Assembly (NCBI RefSeq): GCF_000374185.1
Contig: NZ_KB910518.1
Location: 2,613,687-2,677,686 of the forward strand
Direction of reading: 5' to 3'
Length of the DNA stretch: 64,000 nucleotides
Source of the DNA: Paenibacillus sp. HW567
GTDB lineage: Bacteria; Bacillota; Bacilli; Paenibacillales; Paenibacillaceae
Below the pieces are notes generated by a model. It did not search any database, was not told the DNA's origin, and saw nothing but the letters and a program-made list of their open reading frames with translations. This document shows positions 52,926-60,724 of the stretch, piece after piece. The translations under genes and the position numbers were made by a program. Position 1 is the first letter of the stretch, and the number at the start of each line of letters is the position of its first letter.

Positions 52926-54581
52926 ATGATCCTTGGTTTCAGGAAGCTTAGGTTAGTTTTGCTTGCTTTGGTGCTGCTTGCGGGTGCATACGCCTATCCC
53001 GGTCAACCGGTTAAGGCCGCCGGCGGGGAAGGCTATTATCACACCTCCGGCAACCGGATTGTGGATGCTGCAGGCAACCCGGCCGTTTTTAACGGCCTCA
53101 ATTGGTTTGGTTTCGAAACCTCAAATTATTCCCCGCACGGCTTATGGTCACGTTCAATGGATGATGTGCTGGACCAGATCAAGGCAAAGGGCTATAACCT
53201 GATCCGCTTGCCCTACTGTAACCAAATGTTTGATGCAGGCTCGGAGGCTAACAGTATTGATTATGCCAAGAACCAGGATCTGGCGGGTCTCAAGCCGATT
53301 CAAATTATGGATAAACTAATTGAAAAAGCCGGAGCCCGCGGGATTCGGATTTTCCTCGACCGGCACCGGCCGGATTCAGGCGGACAATCGACACTGTGGT
53401 ACACCGCAGCCTATCCTGAATCCCGGTGGATCAGTGATTGGGTGATGCTCGCCGGACGTTATGCGAATAATCCGGTCGTCATCGGAGCAGATCTCCATAA
53501 TGAGCCGCATGGAACGGCAAGCTGGGGCACCGGTGATCTTAACACCGATTGGCGGCTTGCCAGCCAGCGGGCGGGAAATGCGATTCTGGCCGTGAACCCG
53601 AACTGGCTGATCATTGTGGAAGGCATTGAAAAAAATGTGCAAGGAAACTCGAGCGGTTACTGGTGGGGAGGCAATCTGACGGGGGTACGGAACTATCCGG
53701 TTCAGCTTTCGGTTCCGAATCGCGTGGTCTATTCCCCGCATGATTACGGTCCCGGCGTCGCCTCACAACCCTGGTTCAGTGCCGCCAACTTCCCGAACAA
53801 TATGCCGGAGCTCTGGGATAATATGTGGGGCTACATCAGCAAGGAACAAATCGCGCCGGTTCTTGCAGGTGAATTTGGCGGCCGCAGTGTAGATACCCTA
53901 TCCGTGGAAGGAAAATGGCAAAATGCGCTGGTGAAATATATTGGCCAGAACAATCTATATTGGACCTACTGGAGCCTTAACCCGAATAGCGGAGATACGG
54001 GCGGTCTGCTGCTGGATGATTGGACCTCCTGGAATGAACCAAAGCAGACGATGCTGGACGTTATTATGAAACCGGTAACTTTTACGCCGATTGGCGAACC
54101 TGGCGGGGAACCGGACCCCGGGAATGCTAAAGTGACTCCCCTCTACCGCGTTGGCGAGACAGGAACTGCTGTCAACGCGATCAGGGCCAGTCTGCAGCTC
54201 AAGAACGAATCCGGTGCTTCCATCCCCTTGAGTGAACTTACGGTCCGTTATTGGTATACCAGTGACGGAAGCGCAGCGCAGACCGTGGAATTGGATTACG
54301 CAGCTATGGGCAAAGATAAATTGCTGACGTCGGTTGTTACCATAGCCCAGCCGTCCGCCGGTGCCGACACTTATGCGGAAATCAGCTTCACTTCAAACGC
54401 AGGCGCTCTCGCCGCTTCCGGCACAACCGGTGACATTCAGTTCCGCATTCACAAAAATAACTGGGCGAACTACAATCAGGCCGATGATTATTCGTTTAAG
54501 CCATCCCTTACCAGCTATACAGCCAACGACCGGATTACAGTCTACCATAAGGGGAAGCTCATTTATGGGATAGAACCGTAA
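52926..54581 (+). CDS. secreted GH5 endoglucanase with C-terminal CBM3
   Basis: A 551-aa secreted cellulase. Signal peptide 1-31 (LVLLALVLLAGAYAYPGQPVKA). GH5 catalytic domain about 35-385: FNGLNWFGFET, LIRLPYCNQM, IFLDRHRPDSGG, the acid/base glutamate in GADLHNEPHG near 197, SPHDYGPGV near 276 and the nucleophile in VLAGEFGGR near 318. These fit GH5 subfamily 1-like endoglucanases. A GEPGGEPDPGN linker leads to a CBM3 module (about 400-551) with LSELTVRYWYTSDG and DIQFRIHKNNWANYNQADDYSF. It should cut cellulose outside the cell. AGAGGAGG precedes the ATG. Confidence 0.92.
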   Translation: MILGFRKLRLVLLALVLLAGAYAYPGQPVKAAGGEGYYHTSGNRIVDAAGNPAVFNGLNWFGFETSNYSPHGLWSRSMDDVLDQIKAKGYNLIRLPYCNQMFDAGSEANSIDYAKNQDLAGLKPIQIMDKLIEKAGARGIRIFLDRHRPDSGGQSTLWYTAAYPESRWISDWVMLAGRYANNPVVIGADLHNEPHGTASWGTGDLNTDWRLASQRAGNAILAVNPNWLIIVEGIEKNVQGNSSGYWWGGNLTGVRNYPVQLSVPNRVVYSPHDYGPGVASQPWFSAANFPNNMPELWDNMWGYISKEQIAPVLAGEFGGRSVDTLSVEGKWQNALVKYIGQNNLYWTYWSLNPNSGDTGGLLLDDWTSWNEPKQTMLDVIMKPVTFTPIGEPGGEPDPGNAKVTPLYRVGETGTAVNAIRASLQLKNESGASIPLSELTVRYWYTSDGSAAQTVELDYAAMGKDKLLTSVVTIAQPSAGADTYAEISFTSNAGALAASGTTGDIQFRIHKNNWANYNQADDYSFKPSLTSYTANDRITVYHKGKLIYGIEP

Positions 54582-54592
54582 ACGGTATGGCT

Positions 54593-54880
54593 TTATGCTC
54601 TCAACATCCACCACAACCCTGAAACTAGAGCGGCCTTCAGGAGCTTGGTGTGCTGAAGCACCCGGTAATCTGAGGATTCATTGTGGACGATTTCATACTC
54701 CAACGAAATTCGAGCAAAGCCGAGGAACTTCAAGTTAGGTTCAAGGATTACGCGACGGGCGGACTGTTTATGTGCTGTGTGCTGAGGCCGGCAAATAACT
54801 ATCCGCCCTGATTTAAAGTCAACTTCAGCGCTGGATCTCCGCTTTACCAGATCGGGCTTTGAAATGGGTAAATTATGCAT
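54593..54880 (-). CDS. hypothetical 95-residue ORF, possible gene remnant
   Basis: An open frame with ATG at 54880 overlapping the end of the SRPBCC gene by 8 bp. It has no proper ribosome site (AGG abuts the ATG). The middle (ILEPNLKFLGFARISLEYEIVHNES) and end (HTKLLKAALVSGLWWML) look protein-like and vaguely recall the C-terminal half of SRPBCC/DUF2867-type proteins. It may be a decayed fragment or a coupled small gene. It fills the gap downstream of the endoglucanase. Confidence 0.3.
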   Translation of the reverse strand: MHNLPISKPDLVKRRSSAEVDFKSGRIVICRPQHTAHKQSARRVILEPNLKFLGFARISLEYEIVHNESSDYRVLQHTKLLKAALVSGLWWMLRA

Positions 54881-55370
54881 ACCTGCCGGTATGAAATTTC
54901 TTTTCTATATCTTTAGCAAATTTCCCGCCTTCATCGGCTAAATGTTTTCTCATAAAGAATCCGCCAAAGCCGTTTATCCAAGCTGCAAAAGCCAGCAGCC
55001 GAGACGGAAAGTCCGCTCCAATCGTACAGCTAAATTCGCAAGAGCTGTTATCTATAGGCGTGACCGTCATTTCCCATGGAACTCCAACAATAGCTGGTAT
55101 CCATCGCCATATGTAGGCTTCCGTCCTGTCAGAGTAGAAACGTAAATGCTCCTTTGAGTGCTCTTTTAATTGATAATGCTGAACAATCATCTCATTCCCC
55201 ATATTTTCCACATTAACCATATAGAACTCCCCATTTTCAAAATGACTGCCCATTGCCCTGTGACCTTTTGAAAATGTTTCATATTCGGCTGGAGTCATCT
55301 CCGTCACCCATTTGTACAAATCCACATTTTTAGCTGCAATCTGCAGTTTAAATTTCTTGGTTATTCTCAT
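54873..55370 (-). CDS. SRPBCC-fold protein partnered with a PadR regulator
   Basis: A 165-aa helix-grip (START/polyketide-cyclase-like) protein. It has an amphipathic strand pattern (HFENGEFYMVNVENMGNEMIVQHYQL, SDRTEAYIWRWIPAIVGVPWEMTVTPIDNSSCEFSCTIGADFP shown here by its core WEMTVTPIDNSSCEFSCTI) and a C-terminal long helix. Such domains bind hydrophobic ligands. The ATG at 55370 follows AAGGAGG, and 23 bp overlap the PadR gene, so it is coupled to its regulator. No enzyme activity can be assigned. Confidence 0.75.
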   Translation of the reverse strand: MRITKKFKLQIAAKNVDLYKWVTEMTPAEYETFSKGHRAMGSHFENGEFYMVNVENMGNEMIVQHYQLKEHSKEHLRFYSDRTEAYIWRWIPAIVGVPWEMTVTPIDNSSCEFSCTIGADFPSRLLAFAAWINGFGGFFMRKHLADEGGKFAKDIEKKFHTGRYA

Positions 55371-55893
55371 CTTGAGCCTCCTTCTTTCCTGTAATTTTTC
55401 TTGTGAGTCCATCGTGCCAATTCATAATCATCCCATAATATTCTTTGCCAAACATCAAGGTCGCGTGCTCATATTCGCCCATCTCATGCACGTGTTTCTC
55501 TTCTATTAGTGCAAGCTTGTTATATTCACTGGCGACAGTGGTCTGAAAGCTGGCGATCAATTGAACAACCTCAAGATCATCAAGATATCTATAGAAAAAA
55601 AGCTTACTCAAAAACTCATAATTAAAAGGGGAAAAAGCACATGGTGTTTTCAGCCATTCTATAAATTCACTCTTCCCTTTTTCCGTGATACCATATGATT
55701 TTTTGAATCTGCCATCCTCTACCACTTCTTCATACTTGATCAGCTCCCCCTTTTCCATTTTTTTTAGCATAGGATATATGCTTCCGAAGCTGGCATCAAT
55801 AAAGTTGGAAGTACTTAACGTCATCTTCTGCTTGATTTCATACCCCGTCATATCCTTTTCGCAGAGGAAGCCAAGGATTACATAAATCAACAT
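55348..55893 (-). CDS. PadR family transcriptional regulator
   Basis: A 181-aa regulator. The N-terminal winged helix begins YVILGFLCEKDMTGYEIKQKM and continues with ASFGSIYPMLKKMEKGELIKYEEVVEDGRFKKSYGITEKGK, a textbook PadR domain; the C-terminal helical half is the Vir_act_alpha_C type. PadR proteins usually repress exporters or detoxifying genes and are released by small aromatic or drug-like ligands. A perfect dyad lies just upstream of the start, downstream of the -10, so autorepression is likely. The SRPBCC gene is cotranscribed. Confidence 0.88.
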   Translation of the reverse strand: MLIYVILGFLCEKDMTGYEIKQKMTLSTSNFIDASFGSIYPMLKKMEKGELIKYEEVVEDGRFKKSYGITEKGKSEFIEWLKTPCAFSPFNYEFLSKLFFYRYLDDLEVVQLIASFQTTVASEYNKLALIEEKHVHEMGEYEHATLMFGKEYYGMIMNWHDGLTRKITGKKEAQDENNQEI

Positions 55894-55994
55894 ACAATCT
55901 ATCCCTTCTTTGCTGATATAGTGAATGATCCTTCTGAAATCAAAGGGAGATTATCTCCGTTTAAATATAGCTAAGTTATATATATTTATTCGAG

Positions 55995-56044
55995 ATATAT
56001 CGTTTCGATATATTGAATATATGGGTTGACGATCAATTTGTCAA
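55995..56044 (-). promoter_or_regulatory. padR promoter and operator
   Basis: The minus strand has TTGACA (56044-56039), 17 bp, TATATT (56021-56016). Immediately downstream lies the perfect palindrome ATATATCG-TTT-CGATATAT (55995-56013), which would cover the transcription start. Confidence 0.78.
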
Positions 56045-56075
56045 TAGCGTTTGTAAGACCATACTCCTATGCAGC

Positions 56076-56110
56076 AAAAAAAATCCAAAAGGATGTTATC
56101 CCTTTAGATT
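56076..56110 (-). terminator. terminator upstream of padR
   Basis: On the minus strand AATCTAAAGGGAT pairs with ATCCTTTTGGATT around AAC and is followed by TTTTTTT. It ends transcripts coming from the flavin redox genes. Confidence 0.8.
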
Positions 56111-56139
56111 TCTCAAAGTTACTGCAATTTTCAAAATCT

Positions 56140-56229
56140 CTATCCCTTCTCGATCTTGAGATCGATTTGCTTGATGACGTCGTCAGCCTCCGAGCCGAGA
56201 ATATTGATGAGGGTGATTTCATTATTTTC
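56140..56229 (-). pseudogene. possible C-terminal remnant of a lost gene
   Basis: Between two stops, the minus strand is open for 29 codons ending SEADDVIKQIDLKIEKG, protein-like, followed closely by a real terminator. There is no start codon or ribosome site. It may be the last piece of a gene deleted between the FMN-binding gene and padR. The rest of 55894-56256 holds the padR promoter, operator and terminator. Confidence 0.3.
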
Positions 56230-56256
56230 TTAATAACTCAACTTAAGCCGCTTCAA

Positions 56257-56667
56257 TTATGGTTTCTGGGCTTTGGCCAGTGCGCTCTCCACCGACTTGA
56301 GATAGGCCTTGGAAGTGAGGGTTGCGCCGCTCATCGTGTCCACCTGTAGTGACTGTGAAGTTATTACCCTGCCGTATAGTGTATTCGTGAATTCCAACGG
56401 CTGATTCTCTTTGTTCTGCAACAGCTCAATGGTTGTAACTTTTCCGGAGTAGACTGTTACCCGAACCGCATTCGCTCTCCATTTGTACATGCCACCTTCG
56501 TATTCCCCCACATAAGTGCCGTCTTGGAGATGCTGAAAATAACTCGAATCAAGAGAAAGATTCTTCGCTTTACGCTGCTCTTTGGACAGCATAATCCAGG
56601 AAACAGCGCCACCTATAATCAGCAGAACAACAATCCCCAGAAACACTTTAAAAAATATTTTTTTCAT
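56257..56667 (-). CDS. membrane-anchored FMN-binding domain protein
   Basis: A 136-aa protein with one N-terminal TM helix (FFKVFLGIVVLLIIGGAVSWIML) and an extracytoplasmic FMN-binding domain. DGTYVGEYEGGMYKWRANAVRVTVYSGKV is the usual entry (core DGTYVGEYEGG), and the attachment motif DTMSGATLTSKAYLKSVESAL near residue 110 contains the SGAT threonine to which FMN can be covalently bound by phosphoester. Related to NqrC/RnfG-type electron carriers. It lies 30 nt downstream of a flavodoxin-fold oxidoreductase gene and was probably cotranscribed with it. Confidence 0.87.
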   Translation of the reverse strand: MKKIFFKVFLGIVVLLIIGGAVSWIMLSKEQRKAKNLSLDSSYFQHLQDGTYVGEYEGGMYKWRANAVRVTVYSGKVTTIELLQNKENQPLEFTNTLYGRVITSQSLQVDTMSGATLTSKAYLKSVESALAKAQKP

Positions 56668-56697
56668 GCACGCGTGCTCCTCTCTTCTATGCTCATG

Positions 56698-57468
56698 CTA
56701 AGGGCGGTTAAACATTCGTGTCCCCAATAAGTCAAACAGGCGGCCGAATATTTTTTTGTGAGGCCCCAGAGATACGGGGTAATAATAGCCGGACTCGAAC
56801 CAGCCTTTCTCCTCGTAATGTCTGTAATCGCGGTACTTGGGATTCAGCATGCTCTTTATGTTTGTTCGGGCGATACGAAATAACATCAGTCTGAACAATG
56901 AAGGAACAGGAATGGACGTACGCATGAGCTCCTTGTGAAATCTCGCTGCAGCCTTCTCCAGTTTACGGGAGTTACTAGCCTGCACAGCTTCGGGCGTTGG
57001 CTCTAATGTCTTCAAGACACAGCCCTTGGCGACTTGAAAGCCGTAGTGTTCTCCCATGCTATCCAGGTATTTCACAATTTTCTCTCCGCCGAGTATTCCT
57101 TGAGAGACAATTGACGTAAAGGTTTTGCCAAAAAACTGCGGTCTATGGAATACAAAAGCGAGACGGTCCAGCAAATTCTTCATGGGTGCAGATACTTGAA
57201 ATGCATACACCGGGGTCGCAAAAATAATGCCATCGGAAGCCTGCATCTTCCCCAGCAGCACATCACGGTCATCCTTTAAGGGGCAATATTCCTCACCCTT
57301 GTCAAAACAAGCCTTGCAGCCGAGACAATATTCCAGCCGGTAATCTTTCAAAAATACATACTCAAATTCAATTTCAGCATGTTTTCTTAGATAACCCTCG
57401 AATTCGAGTACCCCCTTGTATGTTGCTTGCTTTCGTGGTGTGCCGAGAAATACCGTGACTTTTTTCAT
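56698..57468 (-). CDS. flavodoxin-fold NAD(P)H-dependent FMN oxidoreductase with cysteine motif
   Basis: A 256-aa iron-sulfur-flavoprotein-like reductase. The FMN phosphate loop is FLGTPRKQATYKGV near residue 7. CLGCKACFDKGEEYCPLKDD near 48 gives the CxxCxxC-x6-C cluster-like motif of this family, and ATPVYAFQVSAPMKNLLDRL near 84 binds the isoalloxazine ring. GGAGG precedes the ATG. The FMN-binding gene follows. The promoter at 57539-57567 carries a TetR-type dyad, implying induction by a small molecule. Confidence 0.87.
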   Translation of the reverse strand: MKKVTVFLGTPRKQATYKGVLEFEGYLRKHAEIEFEYVFLKDYRLEYCLGCKACFDKGEEYCPLKDDRDVLLGKMQASDGIIFATPVYAFQVSAPMKNLLDRLAFVFHRPQFFGKTFTSIVSQGILGGEKIVKYLDSMGEHYGFQVAKGCVLKTLEPTPEAVQASNSRKLEKAAARFHKELMRTSIPVPSLFRLMLFRIARTNIKSMLNPKYRDYRHYEEKGWFESGYYYPVSLGPHKKIFGRLFDLLGTRMFNRP

Positions 57469-57510
57469 CGAAGTCCTCCTATGAATGACTTTTTACTGAT
57501 ATTATCTGCA

Positions 57511-57567
57511 ATGAATGAATATATTTTAATTCATTCATATTGTAGCACAGATAAATATTTCTGTCAG
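57511..57567 (-). promoter_or_regulatory. flavin operon promoter with a perfect TetR-type dyad
   Basis: The minus strand has CTGACA (57567-57562), 17 bp, TACAAT (57544-57539). Directly downstream is the palindrome ATGAATGAAT-8-ATTCATTCAT (57511-57538) with perfect 10-bp arms, the size of a TetR-family operator. No TetR gene lies in the window. Confidence 0.72.
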
Positions 57568-57666
57568 TCAATCAGAAGTGCAGATGTCTGAATTGACCAT
57601 AGCCGCCAGGCGCTGTAATCGTTACCTTTAGGATAGGAAAGATAATAGGCAGAAAGGATGAAACGG

Positions 57667-58455
57667 ATGTATGAGCATCATCAGCAAACTCTGGAAAATC
57701 TGGTACATAAGTTGGAAAAGGACCCTGCCTGCCTGGCTGTCATAACCAGCGGTTCGGTCGCTCAGGGACACGCAGGGGTTAACTCCGATGTGGATGTCCA
57801 CCTGGTGGTAACCGATGAAGCGTACGAGGAACATTGCAGGAATAATACCCTGTCCTTTGTGGATCGCGAGGTCAGCACCTATGAAGGCGGCTACGCAGAT
57901 GTGAAGGTCATCAACCTCCGTTTTCTGGAGCTTGCCGCCACACAGGGCAATGAGCCAGCACGGTATGCTTTTACCGGGTCAGAGGTGCTGTTCTCCAGAA
58001 TCCCCGGTTTGGATGAACTGGTGGCCCGAATCCCGGTCTACCCCGAGGAGAACCGCGAACGGAATTTGCAGGATTTCACCGCCCAGATTTATTTGCATGC
58101 TTTTTATTTCGCCAAGGAAGCTGCGAAGAAGAATGACCCCTACCTGCTCGCTCATGCGGTGAGCAATCTGGTCTTGTTCAGCGGCCGGATTATTTTAGCG
58201 TACAATCGGGTATTATTCCCCAGCCACAAGGCTTTGCTTGATACGGTGGAGACTGTGGAGCACAAGCCGAAAAATTTCAGGAAGCTGGCCAGTGAGCTGC
58301 TGCAACATCCAAGTGCCGGCAAAAGTGTACGGTTCGCTACAATGATGCTCGTATTCTATAACCCGGGCCTTTCCTTTGATCAGGCATTAGGCATTTATGT
58401 AAAGAACAATGAGCGGAGCTGGATAGACCAGCCTCCTCCTTTACAGGATCGTTAA
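57667..58455 (+). CDS. nucleotidyltransferase-fold protein
   Basis: A 262-aa cytoplasmic protein. The N-terminal minimal nucleotidyltransferase fold has AVITSGSVAQGHAGVNSDVDVHLVV near residue 28, giving the GS...DVD triad that binds metal and NTP. A helical C-terminal half follows (FYFAKEAAKKNDPYLLAHAVSNLVLFSGRIILAYN). Related enzymes adenylylate antibiotics or other small substrates, but the target cannot be told. The frame also has an ATG at 57658; AAAGGA is better spaced for 57667. The gene stands alone, convergent with the biosynthetic operon. Confidence 0.8.
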   Translation: MYEHHQQTLENLVHKLEKDPACLAVITSGSVAQGHAGVNSDVDVHLVVTDEAYEEHCRNNTLSFVDREVSTYEGGYADVKVINLRFLELAATQGNEPARYAFTGSEVLFSRIPGLDELVARIPVYPEENRERNLQDFTAQIYLHAFYFAKEAAKKNDPYLLAHAVSNLVLFSGRIILAYNRVLFPSHKALLDTVETVEHKPKNFRKLASELLQHPSAGKSVRFATMMLVFYNPGLSFDQALGIYVKNNERSWIDQPPPLQDR

Positions 58456-58460
58456 TTTGC

Positions 58461-58512
58461 ACAAAAACAGCCTGCATGAAGTACCCTTGGTTCCGGCACT
58501 GGATGCAGGCTG
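58461..58512 (-). terminator. terminator of the biosynthetic operon
   Basis: CAGCCTGCAT and ATGCAGGCTG form a perfect 10-bp stem with a 25-nt loop. On the minus strand it is followed by TTTTT. It lies just after the dehydrogenase stop. Confidence 0.75.
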
Positions 58513-58520
58513 CTGCGTGT

Positions 58521-59534
58521 TCACCGATGGACCCGTTCATGTTCAGCCACAGACATAATTCTGGATTGGAGCTTTACCCGTTCCAGAGAAGGCTCAAGCT
58601 CCCCCGCCCGATGCCCATCCAGCATTTCTGCGAAAGCCTCAAGTTGGTTCACATAATAGTTCATTGGCGGAAACTCATGGAGCGTGCTGCGGTTCTCAGA
58701 CAGGTCATGGCGGATTTTGATTTTGTAGAACCCTTTGATCGCCCTGAAAAAGTCTGGAACCGTCAGCACCGTCCGGTCAAAATACAACGTGTGCGAAGCG
58801 CGATACGGCAGTTCAAAGGAAGTAAGACACTCTGCCTCCAAACCGCTGCTGTAACGGAGCGCTGCCTGGAAGGTCCAATCACAGCCATCCGGTCCGGCAA
58901 ACTCCGAGTGAGCGGAGACCTCCGTGTTCTGAAGACCGACAAGCGCTTGCAGGAACTGCAGCCAGTAGCAGCCCAGATCGGCAAAAGCTCCCCCGCCTTT
59001 AGGCTTGCTGCTGCGGTAATTCCCGGAATGCCGGTCTTTAGCAGGCACGGAGATGCGGGTCCTGATCTTGCGCAGTTGACCGTATTCCCCGGAGTCTACA
59101 ATGGACTTCAAGATTTGCTGCCAGGGATGGTGCGCCACCATGAGCCCTTCAACGAGTCTAAGGGCTGGCGTGCGCTCCGCAGCAGCTTTCAAGCGATCTG
59201 CTTCTTCAGGAGTCAGAGCAATCGGCTTCTCGACCAGAACATGCTTACCGGCCTCCAGTGCCTTAATGGCCCACTCCGTATGCAGATCATTACTGAGGGC
59301 AATAACTATGGCATCCAGCTCCTCCATCGCCAGGAGCTCGTCAGGACTGCCTGCAATGCAGGGAATCTGGTAGGCTTCGGCCATCTTTACAGCTTTCGCT
59401 TGTGTCCGGTTGGCAATTGCGGACACAGTTATCGAATCAACATACCGGGCCGGTTCGAGCAGGGCGGGACCGGCAATATTTGAGGCACCGAGAAGGCCTA
59501 ACCGATAGGTACGTTTACCGCTCCCGGTGTTCAT
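58521..59534 (-). CDS. Gfo/Idh/MocA dehydrogenase in a biosynthetic operon
   Basis: A 337-aa NAD(P)-dependent dehydrogenase: Rossmann start RLGLLGASNIAGPALL near residue 11, the EKP motif in GKHVLVEKPIALTPEEAD near 95, and the C-terminal sheet domain with GGGAFADLGCYWLQFLQALVG near 180. The ATG at 59534 overlaps the stop of the radical SAM gene (ATGA), so this is the last gene of the five-gene operon. Within it, the enzyme probably oxidises or reduces a sugar or cyclitol intermediate. Confidence 0.87.
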   Translation of the reverse strand: MNTGSGKRTYRLGLLGASNIAGPALLEPARYVDSITVSAIANRTQAKAVKMAEAYQIPCIAGSPDELLAMEELDAIVIALSNDLHTEWAIKALEAGKHVLVEKPIALTPEEADRLKAAAERTPALRLVEGLMVAHHPWQQILKSIVDSGEYGQLRKIRTRISVPAKDRHSGNYRSSKPKGGGAFADLGCYWLQFLQALVGLQNTEVSAHSEFAGPDGCDWTFQAALRYSSGLEAECLTSFELPYRASHTLYFDRTVLTVPDFFRAIKGFYKIKIRHDLSENRSTLHEFPPMNYYVNQLEAFAEMLDGHRAGELEPSLERVKLQSRIMSVAEHERVHR

Positions 59535-60724
59535 ATGTGTGTCAGAGCCGAATAGGTATTCAGGTACAGCACGTTGCATTTGGAGCAGGCCGGGGACAAG
59601 CCTTCATCCAGAATCCGCCGCAGTGAGTCGTAACGGTGTGAGTTCCAGATTTCCGTTAAGGACTGCTCGTTCACATTGCCGATGGACAGCTCTTCAAAAA
59701 ACTTGCAGGCGCTCACTTTTCCATTCGGGGCAATATCCACTCTGGTGCTGAGCGCCAGGCATTTCGACGAGCTGCGCGAGGCTATTGGCTTACCGGCCAC
59801 GAAATCCTCAATCTCATCAAAATCCAGTCCAGGCTGGTAACGGATACGGGTGTTATGCCACGTATGCGCATTGATCTGTTTCAGGTCCTCCGTCAGCCTG
59901 CTAACATTGTCAGGCTTGATATGATACTTGAAAGCATGCCAACTGCTGCGGTGGTTCGGCTCCAGCTTGGCAAGCCACTGAAAGTGATCATTATAGAACT
60001 GGTCCATCGCCAGGCTCGTCTCCGGGGAGATATACCAGGGGAAGCACAGCAGCACCAGATCGACTCCCTTTTGCTCGAAAAATTCTACCAGCTCATACAG
60101 CCTGCCGATCATATTGTCATTGATCATATTATGCACCGAAATTCTGCCCTTGAACTTTCCCTGCTCCCGCAAGATCAGCAGTCTGTCTACACTCTGAAGC
60201 ACTTTCTGAAAAGAGCCCTTGCCGCGCAGCCAATCATGCTCCTGCTCAAACCCCTCGATCGGAATCAGCAGCTCCAGATTGTCCGAGATTGCACATAGCT
60301 CCTCTTCATATTTGTCAATCATGTAGGCATTGGTGCATATGGTTGTATCCCGGGGGTGCTTCTGCAAGAGCTCCAGAATTTGCTTGGCCTCCCGGTGAAA
60401 CAACGGCTCCCCTCCCCATAAATACAATCGGGACTGTGCCTCGTCCGTCTCCTCCAGCAGTTCACGGATCATCTCCAGATCCATATCCAAATTCTGTTCG
60501 TCCTTGTCCATATCATGATGGTAGCCGTCTTCGTTCCATTGGTAGCAGTGCTTGCAGCGGAGGTTACAGCGGTTGGTCAGCTTCAATGACATAATTTCAG
60601 GCATGACTGTCTTGAATCCGGGATTCTGCTTCCGCTGTCTGTGCGGTACAACGACATTCTTGATCGTGCGTTTCAGCGCCTCGAACGATTGGGTATCCAG
60701 GGTTACTTTGCTGGTAGGCTGCAT
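59531..60724 (-). CDS. radical SAM/SPASM enzyme
   Basis: A 397-aa radical SAM protein. CNLRCKHCYQW near residue 53 gives the CxxxCxxC cluster site, followed by YLWGGEPLFH near 100 (GGE motif). The SPASM region begins with KCLALSTRVDIAPNGKVSACKFFEELSIGNV (core CLALSTRVDIAPNGKVSACK) near 325-350 and ends with PACSKCNVLYL, so it carries auxiliary cluster cysteines. SPASM enzymes modify peptides (RiPPs) or dehydrogenate sugars and cyclitols such as 2-deoxy-scyllo-inosamine. No precursor-peptide gene is seen. The start overlaps the glycosyltransferase stop by one base. Confidence 0.9.
   Translation of the reverse strand: MQPTSKVTLDTQSFEALKRTIKNVVVPHRQRKQNPGFKTVMPEIMSLKLTNRCNLRCKHCYQWNEDGYHHDMDKDEQNLDMDLEMIRELLEETDEAQSRLYLWGGEPLFHREAKQILELLQKHPRDTTICTNAYMIDKYEEELCAISDNLELLIPIEGFEQEHDWLRGKGSFQKVLQSVDRLLILREQGKFKGRISVHNMINDNMIGRLYELVEFFEQKGVDLVLLCFPWYISPETSLAMDQFYNDHFQWLAKLEPNHRSSWHAFKYHIKPDNVSRLTEDLKQINAHTWHNTRIRYQPGLDFDEIEDFVAGKPIASRSSSKCLALSTRVDIAPNGKVSACKFFEELSIGNVNEQSLTEIWNSHRYDSLRRILDEGLSPACSKCNVLYLNTYSALTHI

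Noticed and set aside
59531..60724. RiPP maturation cluster based on the radical SAM/SPASM gene.
   Set aside because: No precursor peptide, RRE-domain gene or protease is found nearby, and the neighbours are an ACP, ATP-grasp and glycosyltransferase.
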